Below the pieces are notes generated by a model. It was given only the letters and a program-made list of their open reading frames with translations, did no database searches and had not been told where the DNA came from. 7,539 bases of DNA, taken from positions 1 to 7,539 of the forward strand of contig WTGR01000008.1 in the NCBI GenBank assembly GCA_011523485.1, given 5' to 3'. The translations under genes and the position numbers were made by a program. Source of the stretch: Acidobacteriota bacterium. Lineage in GTDB: Bacteria > Acidobacteriota > Vicinamibacteria > Vicinamibacterales > UBA8438. Numbering within the stretch: the first letter of the stretch is position 1; every line of letters begins with the position of its first letter. Shown one piece after another: positions 1 through 5,713 of the stretch.

Positions 1-325
1 GCCCGAGCGACGTGCTGAGGTAGACGCGGCCGTCGATCATCAGCGACACCGACTTGAACGGGCCGGGTCGGACTTCCTCCCGTTCGCGGGTGACCTCGGT
101 TTCGATCGACCTCCAACGCCACGCGATCTCCAGGTCGGTGAAGTTGGCCGGCGTGATCTGATCGAGCGGGGAGTACTTCGTGTTGGCGGCATCGTGGCCG
201 AAGTGATGCCACTCCGTGTCGGCCTTCGACTGCGCCGCAGCCGGTCGGGGCGCGGTCAGCACGAGCCCGGCGAGCAGAATCGCGACGCCGGTGGACCAGT
301 ATCGATGCCGTCGGCCTCGGACCAT
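1..325 (-). CDS. PQQ-dependent dehydrogenase (quinoprotein), N-terminal part, runs off the left edge
   Basis: This is the first 108 codons of a leftward gene; the rest lies outside the window. The start is the ATG at 325-323, 7 bases after a perfect AGGAGG. The N-terminus is a signal peptide: basic MVRGRRHR, a hydrophobic stretch at about residues 13-25, and a probable signal-peptidase I site after AAA (residue 31), so the enzyme should be periplasmic. The mature part opens with W39, then HHFGHDAANTKYSPLDQIT (residues 40-58) and LEIAWRW (65-71). That is the typical first blade of the eight-bladed PQQ propeller of glucose/alcohol-type quinoproteins (W..FG.D..NTKYSPLDQI...N...L..AW.W). SLMIDGRVYLSTS (94-106) continues the pattern. 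Such enzymes oxidise alcohols or sugars and pass electrons to the respiratory chain. The substrate, PQQ ligands and any fused cytochrome c domain cannot be judged from this fragment. The family call is firm; the specificity is unknown. Confidence 0.88.
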   Translation of the reverse strand, partial: MVRGRRHRYWSTGVAILLAGLVLTAPRPAAAQSKADTEWHHFGHDAANTKYSPLDQITPANFTDLEIAWRWRSIETEVTREREEVRPGPFKSVSLMIDGRVYLSTSLG

Positions 326-464
326 TGGAGTTCCTCCTGTGTGGCGTACTCGCACGGGCGGCAGGGGCCGGCCCGGACGTCCCGCCGATCATATGACGCG
401 AACGCCCGGCCGTGCGCCGAGACGGAGCCGCGCGGTGCGGGGAGTATGGTAGTATTGCAATTGT
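326..464. promoter_or_regulatory. Divergent intergenic region between the PQQ dehydrogenase and the antitoxin gene
   Basis: These 139 bases must hold promoters for both outward-facing genes. For the leftward dehydrogenase, a TATGAT hexamer on the minus strand (393-388) is a possible -10 box, inside the 8-base palindrome TCATATGA (389-396). No matching -35 box is visible at the usual distance. For the rightward antitoxin, the last 25 bases turn sharply AT-rich compared with the flanks. TATGGT (445-450) or TAGTAT (450-455) could serve as a -10 box. Nothing resembling a Shine-Dalgarno site lies within 5-12 bases of the antitoxin ATG, so its mRNA may be leaderless or nearly so. No gene is recognised in this stretch. 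Confidence 0.45.
333..338 (-). promoter_or_regulatory. Strong Shine-Dalgarno site of the PQQ dehydrogenase
   Basis: On the minus strand this reads AGGAGG, a full match to the anti-Shine-Dalgarno core, with 7 bases before the ATG at 325. It fixes the start codon and is the best ribosome binding site in the window. Confidence 0.85.
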
Positions 465-468
465 ATGG
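444..468. promoter_or_regulatory. Possible autoregulatory operator of the toxin-antitoxin pair
   Basis: Two direct copies of GTATGG (444-449 and 463-468, 19 bases apart) flank the perfect 8-base palindrome ATTGCAAT (454-461), which overlaps a second palindrome CAATTG (458-463). The right-hand GTATGG covers the antitoxin ATG. Ribbon-helix-helix antitoxins generally bind short repeated half-sites over their own promoter, and this is the only such structure next to the cassette. The repeats are short, so the assignment is an inference. Confidence 0.35.
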
Positions 469-758
469 CAAAGGTCACCTATTCTCTGGACGACGCCACG
501 GTGCGCCGGATCCGCCGGGCGGCGGAGCGTTTGGGCAAGCCGCAGAGCCACGTCGTCCGCGAGGCGGTGGCCGTATACGACGCGCGAACCGACCGGTTGA
601 GCGAGGCCGAGCGGCTGCGCATGCTCGGGGTGCTGGACCGCTGGCGCGAGGAACAGGCTCCGCGCTCCCGCGAGAGCGTCGAATCGGAGCTCAGGGAGAT
701 TCGTCTGTCCCGTCGCGAGTCATCCCTGCAGCGTTCCGTCCATGACGATCCATCTTGA
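465..758 (+). CDS. vapB: Ribbon-helix-helix (CopG/VapB-type) antitoxin
   Basis: This 97-residue protein has the ribbon-helix-helix DNA-binding fold at its N-terminus. There is a beta strand (KVTYSL, residues 3-8), helix A (about 9-23, DDATVRRIRRAAERLG), a turn (GKPQS, 24-28) and helix B (HVVREAVAVY, 29-38). Two of these chains would dimerise and insert the paired strands into the DNA major groove. The charged C-terminal half (about 40-97, rich in Arg and Glu) is the part expected to fold on and block the toxin. The reading frame ends 17 bases inside the next gene, which encodes a PIN-domain toxin, the classic type II toxin-antitoxin order with the antitoxin first. It probably represses its own promoter together with the toxin. 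The family is clear. The name VapB rests on the partner gene, since VapB antitoxins belong to several unrelated DNA-binding families. Confidence 0.85.
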   Translation: MAKVTYSLDDATVRRIRRAAERLGKPQSHVVREAVAVYDARTDRLSEAERLRMLGVLDRWREEQAPRSRESVESELREIRLSRRESSLQRSVHDDPS

Positions 759-1116
759 CACGTCCGCGCTCGTCGGGGCGCTCACCGGACCGCGTGTCGT
801 CGCTGACCGCCTGTATGCATTCATAGACCGGAGCCACCGGTTGCGGATCTCGTCGATCGTCCTCCACGAATGGTTGCGCGGGCCGCGCACGGCCGGCGAA
901 CTGCGCGTGCAGGAGGACCTCTTCCCGCGCGAGCACGCAGTCCCGTTCGACCCCGAGGTCGCGGCCGAGGCCGCCGCCCTGTACACGCGACTGCCGCGCC
1001 CGCGCGGTCGGGATCTCGACCTTGCCATCGCCGCCTGCGCCCTGGTCGACGAGGCGGCGCTCTGGACGCTGAACCCGAAGGACTTCAGCGACGTGCCCGG
1101 CCTCGAACTCGCCTGA
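742..1116 (+). CDS. vapC: PIN-domain toxin, VapC-type ribonuclease
   Basis: This 124-residue protein is the usual length for VapC. The acidic residues expected to bind Mg2+/Mn2+ are present: D6 in HLDTSALV, E43 in LHEWLRG, D93 in DLAIAACAL, and N111/D114 in the C-terminal TLNPKDF motif, followed by PGLEL as in many VapC proteins. With an intact acidic site it is likely an active endoribonuclease; VapC family members cut tRNA or rRNA and stop translation. The RNA target here cannot be read from sequence. The ATG at 742 lies inside the antitoxin gene with no clear Shine-Dalgarno site, so translation is probably coupled to the antitoxin, keeping toxin yield lower. The stop codon is separated by one base from the stop of the convergent aminotransferase gene. 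The family assignment is strong; activity is inferred. Confidence 0.88.
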   Translation: MTIHLDTSALVGALTGPRVVADRLYAFIDRSHRLRISSIVLHEWLRGPRTAGELRVQEDLFPREHAVPFDPEVAAEAAALYTRLPRPRGRDLDLAIAACALVDEAALWTLNPKDFSDVPGLELA

Positions 1117-1117
1117 G

Positions 1118-1993
1118 TCATCCTGCCGCGCAGAGTCGCCGCGCCAGCCGCTGGAACTCCGCCGCGAGGGTCCGCGTCACCGGCCCCGGCCGCCCTTCGC
1201 CGACGGGCTGCCCATCGAGGCGGGTGACCGCGAGAACCTCCCGGGTGGTGCTCGTCACGAACAGCTCCTCGGCGGTGTCGAGGTCGGCCGGCCGCAGCGT
1301 CTCTTCCCGCACGGGAACGCCGGCGGACGCGCCCACCTCGAAGACGAAGTTGCGGGTGACGCCTTCGAGGATGCCGGCGCCGACGGGTGGCGTGAGTGCG
1401 GCGCCGCCGCGGACGAGAAAGACGTTCGACTGCGCGCACTCGGCCAGCTCTCCGCGGTGGTTGCACATCAGGGCCTCGTTGGCCCCGGCGCGCAGCGCCT
1501 CCTGCATGGCGAGGGCGTTGTTGAGGAGGTTGTTCGACTTGATGCGCGGGTCGAGGGCCGCAGGGTGGTTGCGCATGATGGACGACCGTACGATGCCGAT
1601 GCCGCGCGCCGCGACGTCGGGCGGCGTCTCCCGGTGCGGCCGGATGATGACCACCACCGTGGGCGCGGGGCAGTTCGCGAGGTCGTAGCTGAGCTCGCCG
1701 GCCCCGCGGGTCAGCAGCAGCCGGATGCTGCGCTCGCCGGGCGCATCGACGGCCTGCATGGTCGCCAGGATGCGGGCCCTGAAAGCCGTGTCGTCGAGCG
1801 GCGGTTGCAGCGCGATGCGCTCCGCCGACGCGCGCAGTCGCGCGAGGTGGCGGTCGAGCAGGAACGGCTGGAGGTTGTAGGTGCGCAGCGTCTCGTAGAC
1901 CCCTTCGCCGAACAGAAACCCGCGATCCAGGACCGGGACGCCGGCGCTCTCGCCGTCGCCGAGGCGTCCGTTGACGTCGATGGCTATGTGCAT
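1118..1993 (-). CDS. PLP-dependent class IV aminotransferase (branched-chain aminotransferase-like)
   Basis: This 291-residue fold-type IV PLP enzyme is expected in the cytosol and transfers amino groups between amino acids and 2-oxo acids. The family's landmarks appear in order: LDRGFLFGEGVYETLR (22-37), the HLARLRASA helix (49-57), the PLP-binding lysine K152 in DPRIKSNNLLNNALA (148-162), E185 in AECAQSNVFLV (184-194), which should contact the pyridine nitrogen, GILEGVTR (207-214), and the phosphate-binding TSTTREVLAV (247-256). The full set suggests an active enzyme. LLLTRGAGELSYD (92-104) lacks the R-x-H carboxylate trap of D-amino-acid aminotransferases and looks more like branched-chain aminotransferases. 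Aminodeoxychorismate lyase (folate synthesis) is an alternative from the same family. The ATG at 1993 is the natural start, with AGGGGA about 12 bases upstream, slightly far. The gene stands alone, divergent from nnr and convergent with the toxin gene, so context does not settle the substrate. Confidence 0.85.
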   Translation of the reverse strand: MHIAIDVNGRLGDGESAGVPVLDRGFLFGEGVYETLRTYNLQPFLLDRHLARLRASAERIALQPPLDDTAFRARILATMQAVDAPGERSIRLLLTRGAGELSYDLANCPAPTVVVIIRPHRETPPDVAARGIGIVRSSIMRNHPAALDPRIKSNNLLNNALAMQEALRAGANEALMCNHRGELAECAQSNVFLVRGGAALTPPVGAGILEGVTRNFVFEVGASAGVPVREETLRPADLDTAEELFVTSTTREVLAVTRLDGQPVGEGRPGPVTRTLAAEFQRLARRLCAAG

Positions 1994-2118
1994 GGTCGCT
2001 GATTATCCCCTGTCGGCGTTCCACCGGGGGGAAGGGGTCGCGCGGGAACCCGCCGGCGTGTCGGGACGGCCGGGCGGCGCGATGCGCGGCCGTGGCGACA
2101 CCGGATAGGATCGCCCGG
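1994..2118. promoter_or_regulatory. Divergent promoter region between the aminotransferase and nnr
   Basis: These 125 bases separate two outward-facing genes and must hold both promoters. On the minus strand GATAAT (2007-2002) is one mismatch from TATAAT but lies very close to the aminotransferase ATG and has no recognisable -35 partner. A short dyad, GCGGG-AA-CCCGC (2042-2053), lies near the middle. It has too small a loop for a hairpin but could be a protein-binding site. The rightmost bases hold the nnr ribosome binding site. No small gene or RNA is recognised. Confidence 0.35.
2103..2110 (+). promoter_or_regulatory. Ribosome binding site that sets the nnr start
   Basis: GGATAGGA contains AGGA (2107-2110) with 8 bases before the ATG at 2119. 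This favours that ATG over the in-frame GTG at 2092, which has no comparable site and would add nine residues that do not resemble the family N-terminus. Confidence 0.65.
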
Positions 2119-3672
2119 ATGCGCATCCTCACGCCGGCGCAGATGCGCGACGCCGAGCGCCGTACGATCGACGACCAGGGGGTCCCGTCGCTGCACCTGA
2201 TGGAGCGCGCCGGGAAAGAGGTCGTCGCCGCCATCGAGGCGCACGTGGCGAGCCGGCCCGGCGAGGCGACGGTGCTGTGTGGCCGCGGGAACAACGGCGG
2301 CGACGGCTGGGTGGCGGCCCGGCTGATCCGGCAGCGCGGGTGGAACGTGGCCGGGCTCCTGTTCGCGAGGGTGGACGAGGTGGCCGGCGACGCCCGTGTC
2401 AATCTGGACCGGGCGCGGGAGGCCGGCGTGCCGGTCGCGGAGGTGCTCGACGACGACGCCTGGGATCCGTACCGGCGACGGCTGGCAACCGGCGGGCTCG
2501 TCGTGGACGCGCTCTTCGGGACCGGGTTGAAACGTCCGCTGGACGGGTTGCTCGCCACCGTCGCGGACGACGTCAACGCCACGGGCGGTCCGGTGGTGGC
2601 GATTGATCTTCCGTCCGGGTTGCTCGCCGACCTGTCGCGCCCGCCGGGGCCGTGCCCGCGGGCGACGCTCACCGTCACCCTCGGCGCGCCGAAGCTGGCC
2701 CTCGCCCTGCGCCCGGAACCGGCCGGCCGGGTGGTGGTGGCGGACATCGGTATCCCGGCCGGCGTCATCGCGACGCTGGAAGGTCCGCGCATCGAGTTGC
2801 TCACGGCCGAAGCGATTCGTTCCTCCGTACCGGTTCGTCCCGCGGAATCGCACAAGGGCGACTATGGGCGGGTCGCGATCGTCGCGGGCTCGCGCGGCCG
2901 GACCGGTGCGGCGCGGCTGGCCGGGCTCGGCGCGCTGCGGGCGGGCGCGGGCCTGGTGACGGTGGCGGCGCCGGCGTCGTGCCGGGAGATGGTCGCCGGC
3001 GAGCCGGAGTACATGACCCTGGATCTGCCGGACGCCGAAGGGGTGGTCGCCGGGGCCGGACTGGCGGCCCTGCTGGCGGGCCCGTTCGACGTCGTGGCGG
3101 CCGGACCGGGCCTGGGGACGGGGCCGGGATGCCGTGCAATCGTGCACGCGCTGCTCGATCGTGCCGGGCGGGGACCGCTCGTGCTGGACGCCGACGCGCT
3201 GACCGTCTGCGCGGAGGATCCCGGCCGTCTGCGCGGCCGTCCGGAAGCGCCGGTCGTCATCACGCCGCATCCGGGTGAAATGGCGCGGCTGACGGGCGCC
3301 ACGGTCGACGACGTTCAGCGCGACCGGATAGGGGCAGCGCACGGGTTCGCCACCTCCCACGGCGTCCACGTGGTGCTCAAGGGCGCCCGGACCGTGATCG
3401 CCCGCGCCGACGGCGCTGTGCTCATCAACACCACCGGCAACCCGGGAATGGCCACGGGCGGCAGCGGCGATGTGCTGACCGGCGTCGTGGCGGCCTGGCT
3501 GGCGCAGGTGGAGGACGTCGGCGCGGCCGTCGCGCTGGCCGTGCACCTCCATGGTCTGGCCGGTGACCTGGCCGCGGCGGAAATGGGGGAGACCGGCGTG
3601 ATCGCACGGGACATCGCGTACCATCTCGGCCGGGCGGTCGAGAAGCTGACCGAAAAGGACGACGACCGGTGA
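2119..3672 (+). CDS. nnr: Bifunctional NAD(P)HX repair enzyme: epimerase plus ADP-dependent dehydratase
   Basis: This 517-residue fusion of the two YjeF domains repairs NADH and NADPH damaged by hydration (NADHX/NADPHX). The N-terminal epimerase (about 1-225) interconverts R and S hydrates. It shows MRILTPAQMRDAERR at the start, the GRGNNGGDG loop (55-63), VDALFGTGL (129-137) and the D163 motif AIDLPSG (161-167). The C-terminal dehydratase (about 230-517) removes water from the S form using ADP. It shows HKGDYGRV (245-252), AGPGLG (328-333), LDADAL (356-361), TPHPGEMARL (382-391), KG (421-422) and GNPGMATGGSGDVLTG (440-455), with D451 as the likely catalytic aspartate. Both active sites look complete and the length is normal for the fusion. 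The start at 2119 is chosen for its ribosome binding site and family-like N-terminus. Its stop overlaps the tsaE start, so the two genes are probably cotranscribed. Confidence 0.95.
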   Translation: MRILTPAQMRDAERRTIDDQGVPSLHLMERAGKEVVAAIEAHVASRPGEATVLCGRGNNGGDGWVAARLIRQRGWNVAGLLFARVDEVAGDARVNLDRAREAGVPVAEVLDDDAWDPYRRRLATGGLVVDALFGTGLKRPLDGLLATVADDVNATGGPVVAIDLPSGLLADLSRPPGPCPRATLTVTLGAPKLALALRPEPAGRVVVADIGIPAGVIATLEGPRIELLTAEAIRSSVPVRPAESHKGDYGRVAIVAGSRGRTGAARLAGLGALRAGAGLVTVAAPASCREMVAGEPEYMTLDLPDAEGVVAGAGLAALLAGPFDVVAAGPGLGTGPGCRAIVHALLDRAGRGPLVLDADALTVCAEDPGRLRGRPEAPVVITPHPGEMARLTGATVDDVQRDRIGAAHGFATSHGVHVVLKGARTVIARADGAVLINTTGNPGMATGGSGDVLTGVVAAWLAQVEDVGAAVALAVHLHGLAGDLAAAEMGETGVIARDIAYHLGRAVEKLTEKDDDR

Positions 3673-4103
3673 CGACGACGCACGCCAGCCGCTCCGAGGC
3701 GGACACGATGCGCATCGCCCGCGATCTGGCCACTTCCCTGGTGCGGGCGCCGTCCGCCGTGCTCCTGTACGGCGATCTCGGAACGGGCAAGACGGCCTTC
3801 GTGCGCGGGCTGGTGGAAGGCGCCGGCGGCTGCCCCGACGAGGTAAGCAGCCCGACGTTCGTGCTGATGCAGGAGTATCCCGGCCGCCGGCTCGTCCACC
3901 ACGTCGACCTCTACCGCCTGGGCGGCGAAGACGTCGCGGATCTGGAGCCGCTGCTCGACGAGATGCTCGCCGCCGACGCCATCGTCGCCATCGAGTGGGC
4001 CGACCGGCTTCGCAGCCTGCCCGAAGCCGCCGTGCGCGTGCGCATCACCGACCGGGGCGGAGACGACCGCGAGATCACGGTGGACGGACCGGCGCCGCCG
4101 TGA
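3669..4103 (+). CDS. tsaE: TsaE, ATPase of the tRNA threonylcarbamoyladenosine (t6A37) system
   Basis: This 144-residue cytosolic P-loop ATPase works with TsaB and TsaD to make t6A at position 37 of ANN-decoding tRNAs. The Walker A motif GDLGTGKT covers residues 35-42 (K41, T42). The family signatures SPTFVL (61-66), HVDLYRL (78-84, with D80 in the Walker B role) and IEWADRL (108-114) are all present, and the length is typical. It starts with GTG at 3669, which overlaps the nnr TGA as GTGA, with AAGGA (3655-3659) 9 bases upstream inside nnr. The overlap indicates translational coupling, and an nnr-tsaE pair is a known arrangement in many bacteria. tsaB, often next in line, is not here; the next gene faces the other way. 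A later in-frame ATG at 3708 would remove an N-terminal part that looks like the family, so it is less likely. Confidence 0.94.
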   Translation: MTTTHASRSEADTMRIARDLATSLVRAPSAVLLYGDLGTGKTAFVRGLVEGAGGCPDEVSSPTFVLMQEYPGRRLVHHVDLYRLGGEDVADLEPLLDEMLAADAIVAIEWADRLRSLPEAAVRVRITDRGGDDREITVDGPAPP

Positions 4104-4111
4104 CGCGGCGC
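4092..4111. terminator. Short GC hairpin over the tsaE stop codon, possible weak terminator
   Basis: The arms GCGCCGC (4092-4098) and GCGGCGC (4105-4111) form a perfect 7-base-pair stem with a 6-base loop that includes most of the TGA stop. There is no run of T on either strand, so it does not fit a standard intrinsic terminator. It may slow or protect the 3' end of the nnr-tsaE message, or be chance in GC-rich DNA. Confidence 0.3.
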
Positions 4112-4173
4112 AGACTATTGGGGCGGCGCAGGCTGGGGTCGAACGCGGCGCTTTGCGACGGGCTCGGCGGCGC
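4105..4173. repeat. Four spaced direct copies of GCGGCGC in the tsaE-guaB spacer
   Basis: The heptamer GCGGCGC occurs at 4105-4111, 4123-4129, 4145-4151 and 4167-4173, at steps of 18, 22 and 22 bases, and its inverse GCGCCGC lies at 4092-4098. The first two copies extend to GCGGCGCAG. The last copy touches the guaB stop codon. These bases fill almost the whole spacer between two convergent genes. Any of the four copies could pair with the inverse copy, giving alternative hairpins. Confidence 0.45.
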
Positions 4174-5699
4174 TACTCGCTCTGGTAGTTCGGGGCTTCC
4201 TTCGTGATGACCACGTCGTGGACGTGGCTCTCCCGCACCCCGGCCGGCGTGATGCGAACCAGCTCCGCGTCGCGCCGGAGCGCGTCCAGGTTCGGCGCCC
4301 CGCAGTATCCCATTCCGGCCCGCAGCCCGCTCCCCAACTGGTGGATCATCGTCGCGCCGCTGCCCATGTAGGAGGCCCCCCCCTCTATGCCCTCGGGTAC
4401 GAGCTTCTGCTCGCTGTCGCCGGGCCGGGACGCAACGTTCAGGCCCTGGAAGTAGCGATCCGTGCCGCCGCCGCGCATCGCCCCGATGGAGCCCATCCCG
4501 CGATAATCCTTGAAGCTGCGCCCCTGGTAGAGGACGAGCTCGCCCGGGCTCTCGTCGGTGCCGGCGAACAGGCTGCCCATCATGACCGCGCTGGCGCCGA
4601 CCGCGAGCGCCTTCGTGATGTCGCCCGAATAGCGGACCCCGCCGTCGGCGATGACCGGAACGTCGTACTTGGCCGCGGCAGCGGCGCACTCGGCGACCGC
4701 AGTGATCATCGGGACCCCGATGCCGGCGATGATCCGGGTCGTGCAGATGGAGCCGGAGCCGATGCCGACCTTGACGGCGTCCACCCCCGCCTCGGCCAGC
4801 GCGCGCACCCCGCCCGCGGTCGCGACGTTGCCGGCGATGAGATCCACCGACGGAAACGCCTGCCGCAGTCGGGCCGCCGCGTCGATCACGTTCTGGGAAT
4901 GCCCGTGCGCGCTGTCGAGGACGAGCACGTCGACATTGGCGGCGACGAGCGCCTCGGCCCGCTCGAGGGCGTCGGCGGCGATGCCGACGGCCGCCCCCAC
5001 CCGCAGGCGGCCGAGCGAGTCCTTGCACGCGTTGGGATACTTGATCGCCTTCTGGATGTCCTTGACGGTGATCAGACCGCGCAGGTTGAACTGCTGGTCC
5101 ACGACGAGGAGCTTCTCGACGCGGTGCCGATGCAGGATGTCCTTCGCCTGCGCGAGCGTCGTGCCGACCGGCACGGTGATGAGCTTCTCGCGCGTCATCA
5201 CCTCCGAGATGGGACGCTGAACGTCGCCGTGGAACCGCAGGTCGCGGTTCGTCAGTATCCCGACCAGGCGTCCCTCGTTGCGCCCGTCGGCCGTGATCGG
5301 CACGCCCGAAATCCGGTACTTCCGCATCAACTCGAGCGCCTGCGAGACCCGTGCTTCCGGCGAGAGCGTGATCGGATTGACGATCATCCCGCTCTCCGAG
5401 CGCTTGACCCGGTCCACTTCCGATGCCTGCGCCTGGACGTCGAGGTTCTTGTGGACTATCCCGATGCCGCCGAGCTGCGCCATCGCGATCGCCATCCGCG
5501 ACTCCGTCACGGTGTCCATGGCCGCGCTGAGGAGCGGCAGGTTCAGGGGAATGCGCCGCGTCAGACGCGTGCCGACGTCCACCTCGCGCGGCAGGGAGGC
5601 CGAGTGGCGCGGGCGGAGCAGGACGTCGTCGAACGTCAACGCCGTCTCGACGGTGGCGCTGGTCAGCCGCTCGGTGGATGTCTCGATCTTGACTGTCAT
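4173..5699 (-). CDS. guaB: IMP dehydrogenase
   Basis: This 508-residue cytosolic enzyme oxidises IMP to XMP with NAD+, the first committed step of GMP synthesis. The TIM barrel opens with [10 protein letters not shown] (21-30) and [23 protein letters not shown] (58-80). A CBS pair interrupts it at about 105-220 and may sense nucleotides. NVATAGG (291-297) follows, then the catalytic loop [11 protein letters not shown] (312-322) with nucleophile C319, [10 protein letters not shown] (351-360) for IMP phosphate binding, and the flap [10 protein letters not shown] (399-408) with R415-Y416 in DRYFQ. The C-terminal ESHVHDV (490-496) is the usual potassium-site region. Two things are unusual: about 13 residues between DRYFQ and KLVPEG, more than in E. 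coli or Bacillus, and [10 protein letters not shown] (437-446) where most bacteria have GIEGRV-YKG. The ATG at 5699 lies 14 bases after the secA stop with only a weak GGCGGG site, so it is likely cotranscribed with secA. Confidence 0.96.
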   Translation of the reverse strand: MTVKIETSTERLTSATVETALTFDDVLLRPRHSASLPREVDVGTRLTRRIPLNLPLLSAAMDTVTESRMAIAMAQLGGIGIVHKNLDVQAQASEVDRVKRSESGMIVNPITLSPEARVSQALELMRKYRISGVPITADGRNEGRLVGILTNRDLRFHGDVQRPISEVMTREKLITVPVGTTLAQAKDILHRHRVEKLLVVDQQFNLRGLITVKDIQKAIKYPNACKDSLGRLRVGAAVGIAADALERAEALVAANVDVLVLDSAHGHSQNVIDAAARLRQAFPSVDLIAGNVATAGGVRALAEAGVDAVKVGIGSGSICTTRIIAGIGVPMITAVAECAAAAAKYDVPVIADGGVRYSGDITKALAVGASAVMMGSLFAGTDESPGELVLYQGRSFKDYRGMGSIGAMRGGGTDRYFQGLNVASRPGDSEQKLVPEGIEGGASYMGSGATMIHQLGSGLRAGMGYCGAPNLDALRRDAELVRITPAGVRESHVHDVVITKEAPNYQSE

Positions 5700-5713
5700 G
5701 CTGCACCCGCCGG

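Noticed and set aside
194..745. A 183-codon plus-strand frame over the dehydrogenase start, the intergenic region and the antitoxin
   Set aside because: It has no ribosome site or domain, and it runs antisense to a signal peptide and out of frame with the RHH antitoxin.
2092..2118. GTG at 2092 as the start of nnr
   Set aside because: It would add nine residues unlike the family, and the AGGA site is positioned for the ATG at 2119.
720..2855. A 711-codon open frame on the minus strand across the toxin, aminotransferase and nnr genes
   Set aside because: It overlaps three well-supported genes and its translation is low-complexity Arg/Pro/Ala/Ser sequence, typical of an out-of-frame shadow in GC-rich DNA.
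4075..5706. A 543-codon minus-strand frame and a 592-codon plus-strand frame over guaB
   Set aside because: Both are shadows of guaB, with composition driven by its third codon positions and no recognisable domain.
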